Origin: Streptococcus parasanguinis
GTDB taxonomy: Bacteria; Bacillota; Bacilli; Lactobacillales; Streptococcaceae
NCBI RefSeq assembly: GCF_031582885.1
Contig: NZ_CP133988.1
Span: forward strand, 1,433,501-1,497,500
Length of the DNA: 64,000 bases
Direction: 5' to 3'
How positions within the stretch are numbered: the first letter of the stretch is position 1; each line of letters begins with the position of its first letter. Positions 44,996 through 52,687 of the stretch are shown here, in pieces. Below the pieces are notes generated by a model that made no database searches, was not told the origin of the DNA, and saw only the letters and a program-made list of their open reading frames with translations. The position numbers and the translations under genes are program-made.

Positions 44996-45735
44996 TACTT
45001 CACCTCTTGCTTAGAAAACCATTTTGCAGTAATGAAAGTCAATAATGTAAACAAACATATTGATAAAATACAAGGAACAAGTAAGGATGTGTTTAAAACC
45101 ATTGGATTTGATACTTCTGTTGGAACACCGTTCGGTAAAATACGCATAACGGGTACCATCAATCTAATCCCCCAAGAATAAGGGCAATAAATCCACATAG
45201 AACCGTCAGCTAACAAAATTCCTACCACAAGACCTAATACAGCATTTACTACAATGCTTGCTATAAACCCAAACTTTTTAGCCAGGAAAAAACAAAACGG
45301 AACTTGCCATATGTTAGTTATAACCAATAATACACTTGCGAATAACAATGTCGTGAATGCATAGTTTCCTGTTAATTGTTCTCCAATGAAAAATTGAAAA
45401 ACAAATACTCCTAGCATATGCAAAATAGCAGTTATACTTAGATAAATTGAAGCTGTTAATATTTTTGAAATCCATATCTTTTTTAAATCAATATTGAGTG
45501 GAAAAATTGCTCGGTAGTTTAATTTTCTCTCTTCTTTTCTATGCATCATTGCAGGTATTAAAGCGAAAGTTGCCGGCATTAAAATAACATACCACCAATT
45601 GTATGCGTTTATGCTAAAATATGATGGCATTAATACAAATGCATTTAGTAAAGCTATAATCGGGGCAATGAGTAATATCTTCAACAAAAAGCTATGTTTG
45701 TGTTTCAAATTTTCTGCAAAAATATAATTTTTCAT
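44995..45735 (-). CDS. Lantibiotic immunity ABC transporter permease (MutE/LanE type)
   Basis: 246 residues, six helices, first segment MKNYIFAENLKHKHSFLLK typical of MutE/EpiE. ATG 45735 follows AGAGGG; the longer frame to 45756 lacks support. It overlaps the end of the ATPase gene. Confidence 0.82.
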   Translation of the reverse strand: MKNYIFAENLKHKHSFLLKILLIAPIIALLNAFVLMPSYFSINAYNWWYVILMPATFALIPAMMHRKEERKLNYRAIFPLNIDLKKIWISKILTASIYLSITAILHMLGVFVFQFFIGEQLTGNYAFTTLLFASVLLVITNIWQVPFCFFLAKKFGFIASIVVNAVLGLVVGILLADGSMWIYCPYSWGIRLMVPVMRILPNGVPTEVSNPMVLNTSLLVPCILSICLFTLLTFITAKWFSKQEVK

Positions 45736-45739
45736 TAAG

Positions 45740-46441
45740 CTACACCCTCTTTCCATTCTTTACAACATCCATAAAAAGTTCTTCTAAATTTTCATTATGA
45801 TTAATTGTGTTTTGATATTTTAATTCTCCATCATGTATAATTCCTATATGATCAGCAGTTTGTTCCACTTCTGCTAAAATATGACTAGACAGAATTACTG
45901 TTATTCCTTTTTTTGGAAAGCTTCGTATTAAATCTCGTAATTCTTGAATTCCTAATGGATCTAATCCGTTTGTCGGTTCATCTAGTATCAATAGTTTAGG
46001 ATTATTTAATAAAGCAATTGCAATACCTAATCTTTGTTTCATCCCCAAAGAAAATTGACCGCTTTTCTTTTTTCCGGTATTTTTTAAATCTACAATTTCT
46101 AAAACTTCATCAATTCTTGCTTCAGGCAATCCAAGTAATAATGTTCTAACTTTAAGATTTTCTCTTGCACTTAAATTTTCGTATAAGGGTGGCATCTCGA
46201 TTAAAGCACCAATATCTGATAAATCATTTCTACTCCATTCATGTCCTTCAAACATAATTTTACCTGACGTCTTGTGTAACATACCTGTAATCATCTTTAA
46301 TGTCGTAGATTTACCTGCACCATTAGGTCCTAGTAATCCATACACTGAATTTTCCTCGATTTTTAAAGACACATTATTTACAGCTTTTTGTTTTCCAAAA
46401 ACCTTTGTTAGGTCATTTGTTTCTAAAATATATTTGTTCAT
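45740..46441 (-). CDS. Lantibiotic immunity ABC transporter ATP-binding protein (LanF type)
   Basis: 233 residues: Walker A GPNGAGKST, Q-loop in ALIEMPPLY (glutamate instead of glutamine, the E-loop that marks lantibiotic immunity ATPases), signature FSLGMKQRL, Walker B LLILDEPTNG. The E-loop strongly supports the assignment. GGAGGAA precedes ATG 46441. It is the first gene of the F-E-G-R-K set. Confidence 0.9.
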   Translation of the reverse strand: MNKYILETNDLTKVFGKQKAVNNVSLKIEENSVYGLLGPNGAGKSTTLKMITGMLHKTSGKIMFEGHEWSRNDLSDIGALIEMPPLYENLSARENLKVRTLLLGLPEARIDEVLEIVDLKNTGKKKSGQFSLGMKQRLGIAIALLNNPKLLILDEPTNGLDPLGIQELRDLIRSFPKKGITVILSSHILAEVEQTADHIGIIHDGELKYQNTINHNENLEELFMDVVKNGKRV

Positions 46442-46474
46442 ATTTTATTCCTCCTTTAATTTTGTAAATAGTAT

Positions 46475-46515
46475 AAAAAATATTTTTAAGGATTCTGTAA
46501 GGAAAAAATATTTTT
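46475..46515 (-). promoter_or_regulatory. Direct repeats ahead of the lantibiotic immunity operon
   Basis: AAAAAATATTTTT occurs at 46475-46487 and 46503-46515, about 28 bases apart in the same orientation, in the region where the operon promoter should lie. OmpR-type regulators often bind such pairs; the AT-richness makes chance possible. Confidence 0.35.
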
Positions 46516-46602
46516 CAAAAAGTAGCAAGAAAATTCTAATTTATTAAATGTTTTGCATTTTTTTCTTTAGTCTTTTATGTCATATTTCATATACTTCATA
46601 AA

Positions 46603-46629
46603 TAAAAAAGGCAGAACCAGAGTTCTGCC
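46603..46629 (-). terminator. Terminator of the 46,729 gene
   Basis: GGCAGAAC/GTTCTGCC stem, AGAG-type loop, six T residues on the - strand. Confidence 0.85.
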
Positions 46630-46728
46630 ATAAATAACCATTATTTATCTTACAACTTCAATCTCCACCTTGCTCTAAATCAAATTTTAAGGAATTGAAG
46701 TATTCTCTTTCTAATCCTATAGATAGGC

Positions 46729-47328
46729 CTATTCTGTTCGAGTTTCAGCTAAATATATTCCCCATTCAGCTAATTCTTCAGGCAAATCATAAACAGTTTT
46801 TCCATTACATTCATAGATTTCAGAGATTCCTGGTGAAGTCTTAGAAAAAGTTTTCCAAGCTGTCACTAGTTCTTCTACAAATTGAATATCATGAGGTTCA
46901 AAAAAGTCATTAAATTTCGATAGTTCTTTACTATAAATTGTCACAACATTATAGCTATCAAGTATGATCTCATCATGACTTTTATGCCCACCAAATCCAA
47001 ACTTACTTAGTCCATCATTAACAAGCAAATCACCGTATCTAATCAACAGTGCTAGACATTCCTCTCTTGAACAACCATCAATATAATAAACATCCTTATG
47101 GGATTCCTTAATAATATTCTTTGCTATCACTTTTTCTCTATCAATACTGACAGGCAATTCCAAAATAAAAAACAAGGGCTCGTCATGAATCGCAATAAAG
47201 TGTTGAAAAACCTCTAATATTTTTTCTGCGTGTACATTCGCCATCAAATGATGTTCAGTTAACTTTGTAAATGATTCAAACAGGTTTTCTACCAAGCTAA
47301 CTCGGTGACCTTTTACTAAATTCAACAT
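46729..47328 (-). CDS. Hypothetical cytoplasmic protein
   Basis: 199 residues, soluble, no recognised domain (segments such as SIDREKVIAKNIIKESHK, FGFGGHKSHDEIIL). ATG 47328 is chosen because GGAGGACACATA is directly upstream; the longer frame from 47364 lacks a site. It stands alone with its own terminator between cassettes. Function unknown. Confidence 0.65.
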   Translation of the reverse strand: MLNLVKGHRVSLVENLFESFTKLTEHHLMANVHAEKILEVFQHFIAIHDEPLFFILELPVSIDREKVIAKNIIKESHKDVYYIDGCSREECLALLIRYGDLLVNDGLSKFGFGGHKSHDEIILDSYNVVTIYSKELSKFNDFFEPHDIQFVEELVTAWKTFSKTSPGISEIYECNGKTVYDLPEELAEWGIYLAETRTE

Positions 47329-47395
47329 TATGTGTCCTCCAGAGAATTTAAACAATATACACATTTATAATTTCATTATACGATTAAACCCTTAA

Positions 47396-47650
47396 AAAGA
47401 CTGCAACTTCCCAGTCACAGTCTCTTATAAATCTACCTCAGTTCCTTCAAGGAAAGTTATTACAATTTGTCCAGCTTCTGAAATAGATTGATAGCATGTC
47501 AGACTATAGTATCCAGAAGCCCAACTTGAACTATTACTCTGATTCTTACCCTCTATTCGATTAGAGAAGCTACCTTCACGCTTTTCATTCTCCCTTTCGT
47601 TCAAAGGTTTCTAATCTTTTACAAGCAGTGATACCGCCTCAACATGGGTT
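47396..47650 (-). pseudogene. Gene-end remnant copy 3 plus a decayed gene end
   Basis: A frame open for about 60 codons without a good start ends AGQIVITFLEGTEVDL-stop (stop 47427-47425), followed by a hairpin AGACTG...CAGTCT (47424-47398). Upstream in another short frame SSKTHVEAVSLLVKD-stop resembles the C terminus of RlmD-type 23S rRNA uracil methyltransferases, which may be a broken copy. Homologous to the tails at 40012 and 41945. Confidence 0.4.
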
Positions 47651-47713
47651 TTAGAGGACTAAATGGAGTCTGAATTGCCTGATAGAGATGTAGTATTGAT
47701 TAAGCAATCAACA

Positions 47714-47810
47714 AATAATGTACAAAACAAAAATAAAGTACACTGCTTAATGAGTGTACTTTATCCTTCTAATTCAGTTTTATCAATGGTTTAGCTCTAG
47801 TTAAGTCGAT
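47714..47810 (+). repeat. Left 97-bp direct repeat of the SIR2/HEPN cassette
   Basis: Aligns with 50571-50667 without gaps at roughly 87% identity, same orientation. It carries a palindrome AAAGTACACT...AGTGTACTTT (perfect here, imperfect in the right copy). The two repeats bracket exactly the HEPN and SIR2 genes. Confidence 0.8.
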
Positions 47811-47868
47811 TAGTTAAATGAATTTAGACTATTGCTTTTTATAACGACTATAAATTGTATGCTCAATG

Positions 47869-49356
47869 CTATAATTTATCTTCCGAATCTACTTCTTCAT
47901 AATTTATCGGAATTAAAGCAACTTCACTGCTTAGAGTAGATTGTTTTTCATTTTCACTTATTTGAATTGCATTTTTGAGTGAAAAAATAACTTCTCTTAC
48001 AAGATTTAATAAATCTAATGTACACTCTTGCAATTCAAATTCAGTTAGATACAATCTACTTTCGTTATTATCTACACTTCCATCAAAAAAATTCAATGTG
48101 ATATTAGTAAACCTATGCTCTAAATAATTTCTAATAGTTTTTAATCGCTTTGAGTGTGGATTTGCTGTCAAAGAATTATTACCATTTTCAAAATCTTTCG
48201 ATATCCAAAATATAGATGATAGACCAATATTCTTATCCAACAACTTACCTAAATTGCTATCTGTTCTCCAAATTGAATGAAAATTTACTTGTCGAGTCTC
48301 AATTTTTAAAGAATAATATTCATTTATAAACATTCCTACTTTATCTAATAATGAATATAGTGTTTTAAAAGCTGCTTTTAATCCTTCTACTCGGATAGAA
48401 TATTGTACGTATTCTAGACAATCAATAAGGTCAACATTCTCATCAGCATAATGAACCGAATCAACCTCATTGCTATTAAAACAGAGGTAACGCGCATAAA
48501 CATATTCTTGCTTAATTTGATTAAACATAGAAATATATTTGTTTAAATCTTTATCCGATTGAAATAATAAACTTGGTAGTAAAAGATTGTCATCATATCT
48601 ATTTATATCGTCAGCTTGTAAGTCATTAAGTGGATTAAGATATAGCCCGTTGTTCCAACACCATTCACGATACTTTTGTGAATTAGGATTATAATCAATG
48701 TTTTTACAAGAGCATTCATCTAAATCTTTATAATCAAGATATTGTTCGTAAAGTTTAATAAAATGCTTTTCTGCATTATCAACTTTGTTTGGATCTAAAA
48801 CAGTTATGCTTGTTTCAATTAAATTTTTAATTTTTTTAATAAAGTGAAGGTGTTCGTTATCACTCAAAAAATTACGATAATGATGTAGAGAAATAGCCAA
48901 GTTACCACAAGCCATTGTGAATCTTGGATTGATTTGTATACATTTACAATACATCTTAATAGCTAACTGCTTTCTACCACAAGCATCTAATAAATTTGCA
49001 TAATTAGTGTAAAGTGAACATAATAATGGGAAAACAAACCTACTGTTCTCAGAATTTATATCAACGTTATTTGAAATTTCTATAGCTTTTCTAAAGTAAT
49101 AAATTTGTTGAACTGTAAAATCGGTATCTATGTTGAAAACTAAGTTATCACTTAGTTCAAATATATCAGCGTATGCTGTCCCAATAGAATAAAATAATTG
49201 AATTTTGGAAATATCATCAATAGTGTTTTCCATATTTTTTCCAAATTCTATTAGTCTATAGATTTCCTCTATATTTTTATGTTTAAAAGCATTATCGAAA
49301 TCCATTGACAATTTAAGTACACTATGATTAATTGGATTATTTGTTAACATCTTCAC
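47869..49356 (-). CDS. HEPN ribonuclease-like protein (LA2681 type)
   Basis: 495 residues. The N-terminal 200 residues are helical repeats (TPR-like: RKQLAIKMYCKCIQINPRFTMAC). The central CWNNGLYLNPLNDL and the C-terminal region match the LA2681-type HEPN family, with KTIRNYLEHRF (about residue 400) as the RNxxxH active-site motif. HEPN proteins of this kind cut RNA in phage defence. The start is GTG 49356 or ATG 49350; it overlaps the SIR2 gene by 20 bases, so the two are made together. Confidence 0.72.
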   Translation of the reverse strand: MKMLTNNPINHSVLKLSMDFDNAFKHKNIEEIYRLIEFGKNMENTIDDISKIQLFYSIGTAYADIFELSDNLVFNIDTDFTVQQIYYFRKAIEISNNVDINSENSRFVFPLLCSLYTNYANLLDACGRKQLAIKMYCKCIQINPRFTMACGNLAISLHHYRNFLSDNEHLHFIKKIKNLIETSITVLDPNKVDNAEKHFIKLYEQYLDYKDLDECSCKNIDYNPNSQKYREWCWNNGLYLNPLNDLQADDINRYDDNLLLPSLLFQSDKDLNKYISMFNQIKQEYVYARYLCFNSNEVDSVHYADENVDLIDCLEYVQYSIRVEGLKAAFKTLYSLLDKVGMFINEYYSLKIETRQVNFHSIWRTDSNLGKLLDKNIGLSSIFWISKDFENGNNSLTANPHSKRLKTIRNYLEHRFTNITLNFFDGSVDNNESRLYLTEFELQECTLDLLNLVREVIFSLKNAIQISENEKQSTLSSEVALIPINYEEVDSEDKL

Positions 49357-50359
49357 CCCAAACTAAATATTTCGATTTTAAATTTGATTTTCCTTTATTT
49401 TCCTGTTCTTCAACTAACATATCAGATAAAAACTCTTTTATCATGTCCCAATTAAAATTTTCTTTAAATCCTCTACTACCATCAGAAGGAACATTTAATG
49501 AAAATGTTGCAAATACGGTTTCACAAGTTCTTCTTGGAAATTTTGCTAAGTAAGAATCAAAAAATGAATTTGAATACCTATAATGATGGCTATGAATAAA
49601 GTCTTTCCATGTATTTAGCATAGTCGCCTCGTCTACAATATCTATTACAGAAACTTCTTCAAGTGGTCGGTCTTCAATATTTCCCCATGCTTTTTTCATT
49701 AAATTAACAGCATCTACATCGCTCTTAGGAGCACTGTATCCAAAAATAGTTAACATATATGAATGATCGACAAAGTAATCTAATGCTTTCCAACACCAAT
49801 TTATGTATCCATCAGAAGAATAGTCTTTGTTTTTTACGGGATACAATAATTTTGTTGGATTTAATTTTTTATAACATGTTGGGCAATAGTAACCTACTGT
49901 TCCAAACTCAGTATGTTCTTCACAAAAACCGACAGCTACATTCCCATGTAAACAAAGAATTTGTGGCAGGTTCAGAGTAATTTTTGAACAGCGAACATAA
50001 GCTTGTATAAGTAAAGGGTCCCAATTAAACGTAGCTATGCAATCTTTATTAGTTAAACTTAATATTAAAAGATCATAAATTGTTGGTTCTTCAGGTAACT
50101 CCAACGAAGCAAAATAATCATAAAGTCTTTCTTCTAGTTTTCTAACTATTTCGGAGCACTCTTCTCTCTCAAATAATTCTGAATAGATATCCTCTAAATT
50201 TTCGCTCTTTGTCTGTAATTCAACACCAGCAAGAATTTCTTCTAAATTAAGTTTTTTTAGCAATCCATTCATAACTGAAGAGCTTTTCCCATTTTTATCA
50301 CCATCTGGAATTGCTGCAATAGTAGCACCAGCGCCTAGAATAACTGTATGCGATCTCAT
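49337..50359 (-). CDS. SIR2-like protein with zinc module
   Basis: 340 residues: N-terminal GAGATIAAI (NAD-binding Rossmann), CIATFNWDPLL, LCLHGN and IFGYSAP, the sequence of a SIR2/deacetylase-like fold. Between LHGN and IFGYSAP lies a C-x2-H ... YYCPTC metal site like that of sirtuins. In defence systems such proteins hydrolyse NAD to abort infection. It is the first gene of the two-gene cassette and its coding sequence overlaps the HEPN gene. A NADase or nucleotide-sensing role is inferred. Confidence 0.75.
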   Translation of the reverse strand: MRSHTVILGAGATIAAIPDGDKNGKSSSVMNGLLKKLNLEEILAGVELQTKSENLEDIYSELFEREECSEIVRKLEERLYDYFASLELPEEPTIYDLLILSLTNKDCIATFNWDPLLIQAYVRCSKITLNLPQILCLHGNVAVGFCEEHTEFGTVGYYCPTCYKKLNPTKLLYPVKNKDYSSDGYINWCWKALDYFVDHSYMLTIFGYSAPKSDVDAVNLMKKAWGNIEDRPLEEVSVIDIVDEATMLNTWKDFIHSHHYRYSNSFFDSYLAKFPRRTCETVFATFSLNVPSDGSRGFKENFNWDMIKEFLSDMLVEEQENKGKSNLKSKYLVWGEDVNK

Positions 50360-50765
50360 CTCATTTCTCCTGAAAGTCTTTTGACACTATTATACCACTG
50401 TATCTACTTTATCTATGCTTCAAATACTATTATTATAGCCATAATATTTTTAATAAAATGTACAATTGAACCGTCACTTCTTCTGCTGTTACTTGAGTAA
50501 AAAATGTACAAATCAATTTATTAGATTTGATAATATGATGAACTATAAAATATACAAAATACCACTCCCGAATAATGTACAAAACAAAAATAAGGTACAC
50601 TTTTTAAAGAATGTACTTTATGCTTCTAATTCAGTTGTATCAATGGTTTAAGTCTTGTTTAGTCAATTGTACATAAACTTTTAGTTTTCTTTCTATACTA
50701 GATCCCTTTTAAACACAATAAAATCAGCAAACCTCATGGATTTACTGAATGTTTTCTTCTATAAT
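50360..50765. other. 406-base gap at the right end of the island
   Basis: AT-rich; several TGTAC motifs; contains the right 97-bp repeat (50571-50667). No gene seen. Next to it the core gene order resumes. Confidence 0.55.
50571..50667 (+). repeat. Right 97-bp direct repeat of the SIR2/HEPN cassette
   Basis: Copy of 47714-47810. It shares TGTACTTTAT with the repeats beside difSL (29596, 29653). Confidence 0.8.
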
Positions 50766-51749
50766 TTATTTTTCTACATATCGAAATGGAATCTTGCTAC
50801 CACAGAGCCAATTATAGACTCGATCATTAACTTGAACATTCATAGCTTCGTGGGCATATTCTGGCATGATTAAATGCTCTTTTGGACATTCTAATCGATT
50901 ATAAATGGCATACTGTGTCTCAGGATAACAGACATCATCATCTAGCCCGGTAATCATGTGAACCTGTCCTTTGATACGATGCGCAAAATTTTTCACATCA
51001 ATATAGGCTAAAGTCTGCATCAAACGATCTTCCGTTTCATGGAATGGATCATGGAACTTGAAATAACGGAAAAGCTCGTCATAGGCCTCGCTGGTGTTCC
51101 CAATCTCTAATACACGTCTGAAATCCGATAAGAATGGATAAATGGCTACAGTTCGTTGGATTCGGGGATTCAATCCAGCAGCAACCAGAGCTAGGGCACC
51201 TCCTTGAGAGGCTCCGTAGCTAGCAAGTCTGCTGTCGTCAACTTGAGGGAGGCTGGCTACAATTTCAATTAACTGGTAAAGATCTAAGTAGATATCCTTA
51301 TAAAAGAGCTGGTCCGGACCTTCCACAGCTCCACGTATAATCTGTCCTTTAACCGTATTTCCAAGTGGTGAGCGATCTCCGTCAGTTGAATAGCCTGACT
51401 GCCCTCTCACGTCCATAGACACAACACCATAGCCGGCTACTGTATAAGCTAACATATCAGCCCAATCCCAACAACGTCCCATATAGCCATGAAAATGGAA
51501 AATAACGGGAACTTTTTGATCCGTTTTTGGAAGGATCATTCTTGAATAGACAAGGCCATTTCTAGTTCCTTTAAAGGTTAATTCATAACAAGCGACATTT
51601 GGAATGTTGAAATCTCGTTTTTCAAGCTTGTATTCAGGCAGTTCAGTCATCTTTGCTAGGGCTTGATTCCAAAAAGCATCAAAATCTGCGGGAACATCAT
51701 CCCGTCCCTTGTAAACTTTCATTGTCTCTAGTAACTTAGGATCTTTCAT
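50766..51749 (-). CDS. Acetylxylan esterase / cephalosporin-C deacetylase family hydrolase
   Basis: 327 residues, the CAH/AXE1 family length. Features: FHFHGYMGRCWDW (oxyanion region), MDVRGQSGYSTD, nucleophile elbow YGASQGG, GLDDDVCYPETQ with the acid Asp, and YAHEAM with the histidine. It removes acetyl groups from sugars or xylo-oligosaccharides in the cytoplasm. GGAGGATTT precedes ATG 51749. It marks the return of core genes after the island. Confidence 0.92.
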   Translation of the reverse strand: MKDPKLLETMKVYKGRDDVPADFDAFWNQALAKMTELPEYKLEKRDFNIPNVACYELTFKGTRNGLVYSRMILPKTDQKVPVIFHFHGYMGRCWDWADMLAYTVAGYGVVSMDVRGQSGYSTDGDRSPLGNTVKGQIIRGAVEGPDQLFYKDIYLDLYQLIEIVASLPQVDDSRLASYGASQGGALALVAAGLNPRIQRTVAIYPFLSDFRRVLEIGNTSEAYDELFRYFKFHDPFHETEDRLMQTLAYIDVKNFAHRIKGQVHMITGLDDDVCYPETQYAIYNRLECPKEHLIMPEYAHEAMNVQVNDRVYNWLCGSKIPFRYVEK

Positions 51750-51823
51750 AAAATCCTCCTTAGGTATGTGTAATCGCTACAAAAAATGTACCATATTTAC
51801 CTAAGGATTGCAAGAGACAAATA

Positions 51824-51850
51824 AAAATTACATAACCGAAATTATGTAAT
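51824..51850 (-). terminator. Terminator after the DUF915-like gene
   Basis: AAATTACATAA/TTATGTAATTT stem with a TTTCGG loop and T-rich tail, read on -. Confidence 0.8.
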
Positions 51851-51854
51851 TTAA

Positions 51855-52622
51855 TTATAGATTCAAAAATAGACTTAATTGTTTCACTAGATCTGGATTA
51901 GTGGGTAAAGCTGAATGATGAGCCTTGCGACCGTTTAAATTCACTTCTGTATAGGCTTGTTTCTCAAAAATAGATTGTGCTGCTTGGGCACTAGAGAGGG
52001 GAACGATGCCATCTGATTTTCCAGCAAAGCTACCAACAAAATTAAGAACTTCTACTTCTTTTCCCAGACGATGCTTCCATGTTTGAAAATCGTCATACAT
52101 CTCTTGATTGAAACGGTAAGGACTTCCAATAATAGCCAACTTGGTTACGGTTACCTTCTTTTTCTCTAGAAAGCCACTTTCCAGTAAACCAGTCAAAACC
52201 AATCCTCCATTGGAGTGCCCGACTGCCTTAAACTCTGTAAAATGATAGTGATCAAGAAGGTAGGTAAGAGCGATCTTAAGGGATTCGATTTGCTGCTTGA
52301 TATTGCTGTAGCCATCACGATTATTCTCAAAGCCAATCACAATCATTGGATTCGGCTCTTTCGTATTCAGTCTTCCTTCCATCTCTATAGAATCATCTTT
52401 ATTGACCTTTATTTTTAAGAGACTTTGCTTTTTTCTAGAAAAGCGATGGAGCATGCGGATGGTTCCGTTGAATCGCTGGATACTGGCTGAACTCCCAGGT
52501 ACAAAGATAATCGGTCTGATGGGTGGTTTCTTCGATCCTTTAGGAAATTCAAAGGGCTTTCTGTGCGAAGAAAACAATCTTGTAAAGAAACGAATGACTT
52601 GTTGAAATAGTTTTTTTAACAT
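51855..52622 (-). CDS. Alpha/beta hydrolase (DUF915-like)
   Basis: 255 residues. An N-terminal hydrophobic/basic segment (LFQQVIRFFTRLFSSHR) may associate with the membrane but is not a clear signal. The core has IIFVPGSSASIQRF, nucleophile elbow VGHSNGGLVLTG, SDGIVPLSSAQ (acid) and KAHHSALP (histidine). Streptococcal DUF915 proteins have this layout. It stands downstream of ffh with a long hairpin between them. Confidence 0.82.
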   Translation of the reverse strand: MLKKLFQQVIRFFTRLFSSHRKPFEFPKGSKKPPIRPIIFVPGSSASIQRFNGTIRMLHRFSRKKQSLLKIKVNKDDSIEMEGRLNTKEPNPMIVIGFENNRDGYSNIKQQIESLKIALTYLLDHYHFTEFKAVGHSNGGLVLTGLLESGFLEKKKVTVTKLAIIGSPYRFNQEMYDDFQTWKHRLGKEVEVLNFVGSFAGKSDGIVPLSSAQAAQSIFEKQAYTEVNLNGRKAHHSALPTNPDLVKQLSLFLNL

Positions 52623-52640
52623 CTTTCCTCTAGTAGTAGT

Positions 52641-52685
52641 TTCTAAAAGAACCCAGAACAGTGTGTTCCAGGCCCTCTTAGAAAC
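52641..52685. other. Long inverted repeat between ffh and the hydrolase gene
   Basis: TTTCTAA...TTAGAAA outside and GAACA/TGTTC inside give a 45-base imperfect hairpin right after the ffh stop. No T-run follows on either strand, so it may stabilise the ffh mRNA end. Confidence 0.5.
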
Positions 52686-52687
52686 GA

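Larger units (their letters stand above)
47329..47868. other. Non-coding 540-base gap with decayed sequence
   Basis: Contains gene-end remnant copy 3 (47396-47480), further decayed frames on - (47480-47650) and the left 97-bp repeat of the SIR2/HEPN cassette. Confidence 0.55.

Noticed and set aside
29520..50700. CRISPR array or transposase-type insertion sequence
   Set aside because: Repeats are pairs of direct copies, not regular spaced arrays, and no DDE transposase or Cas gene is seen.
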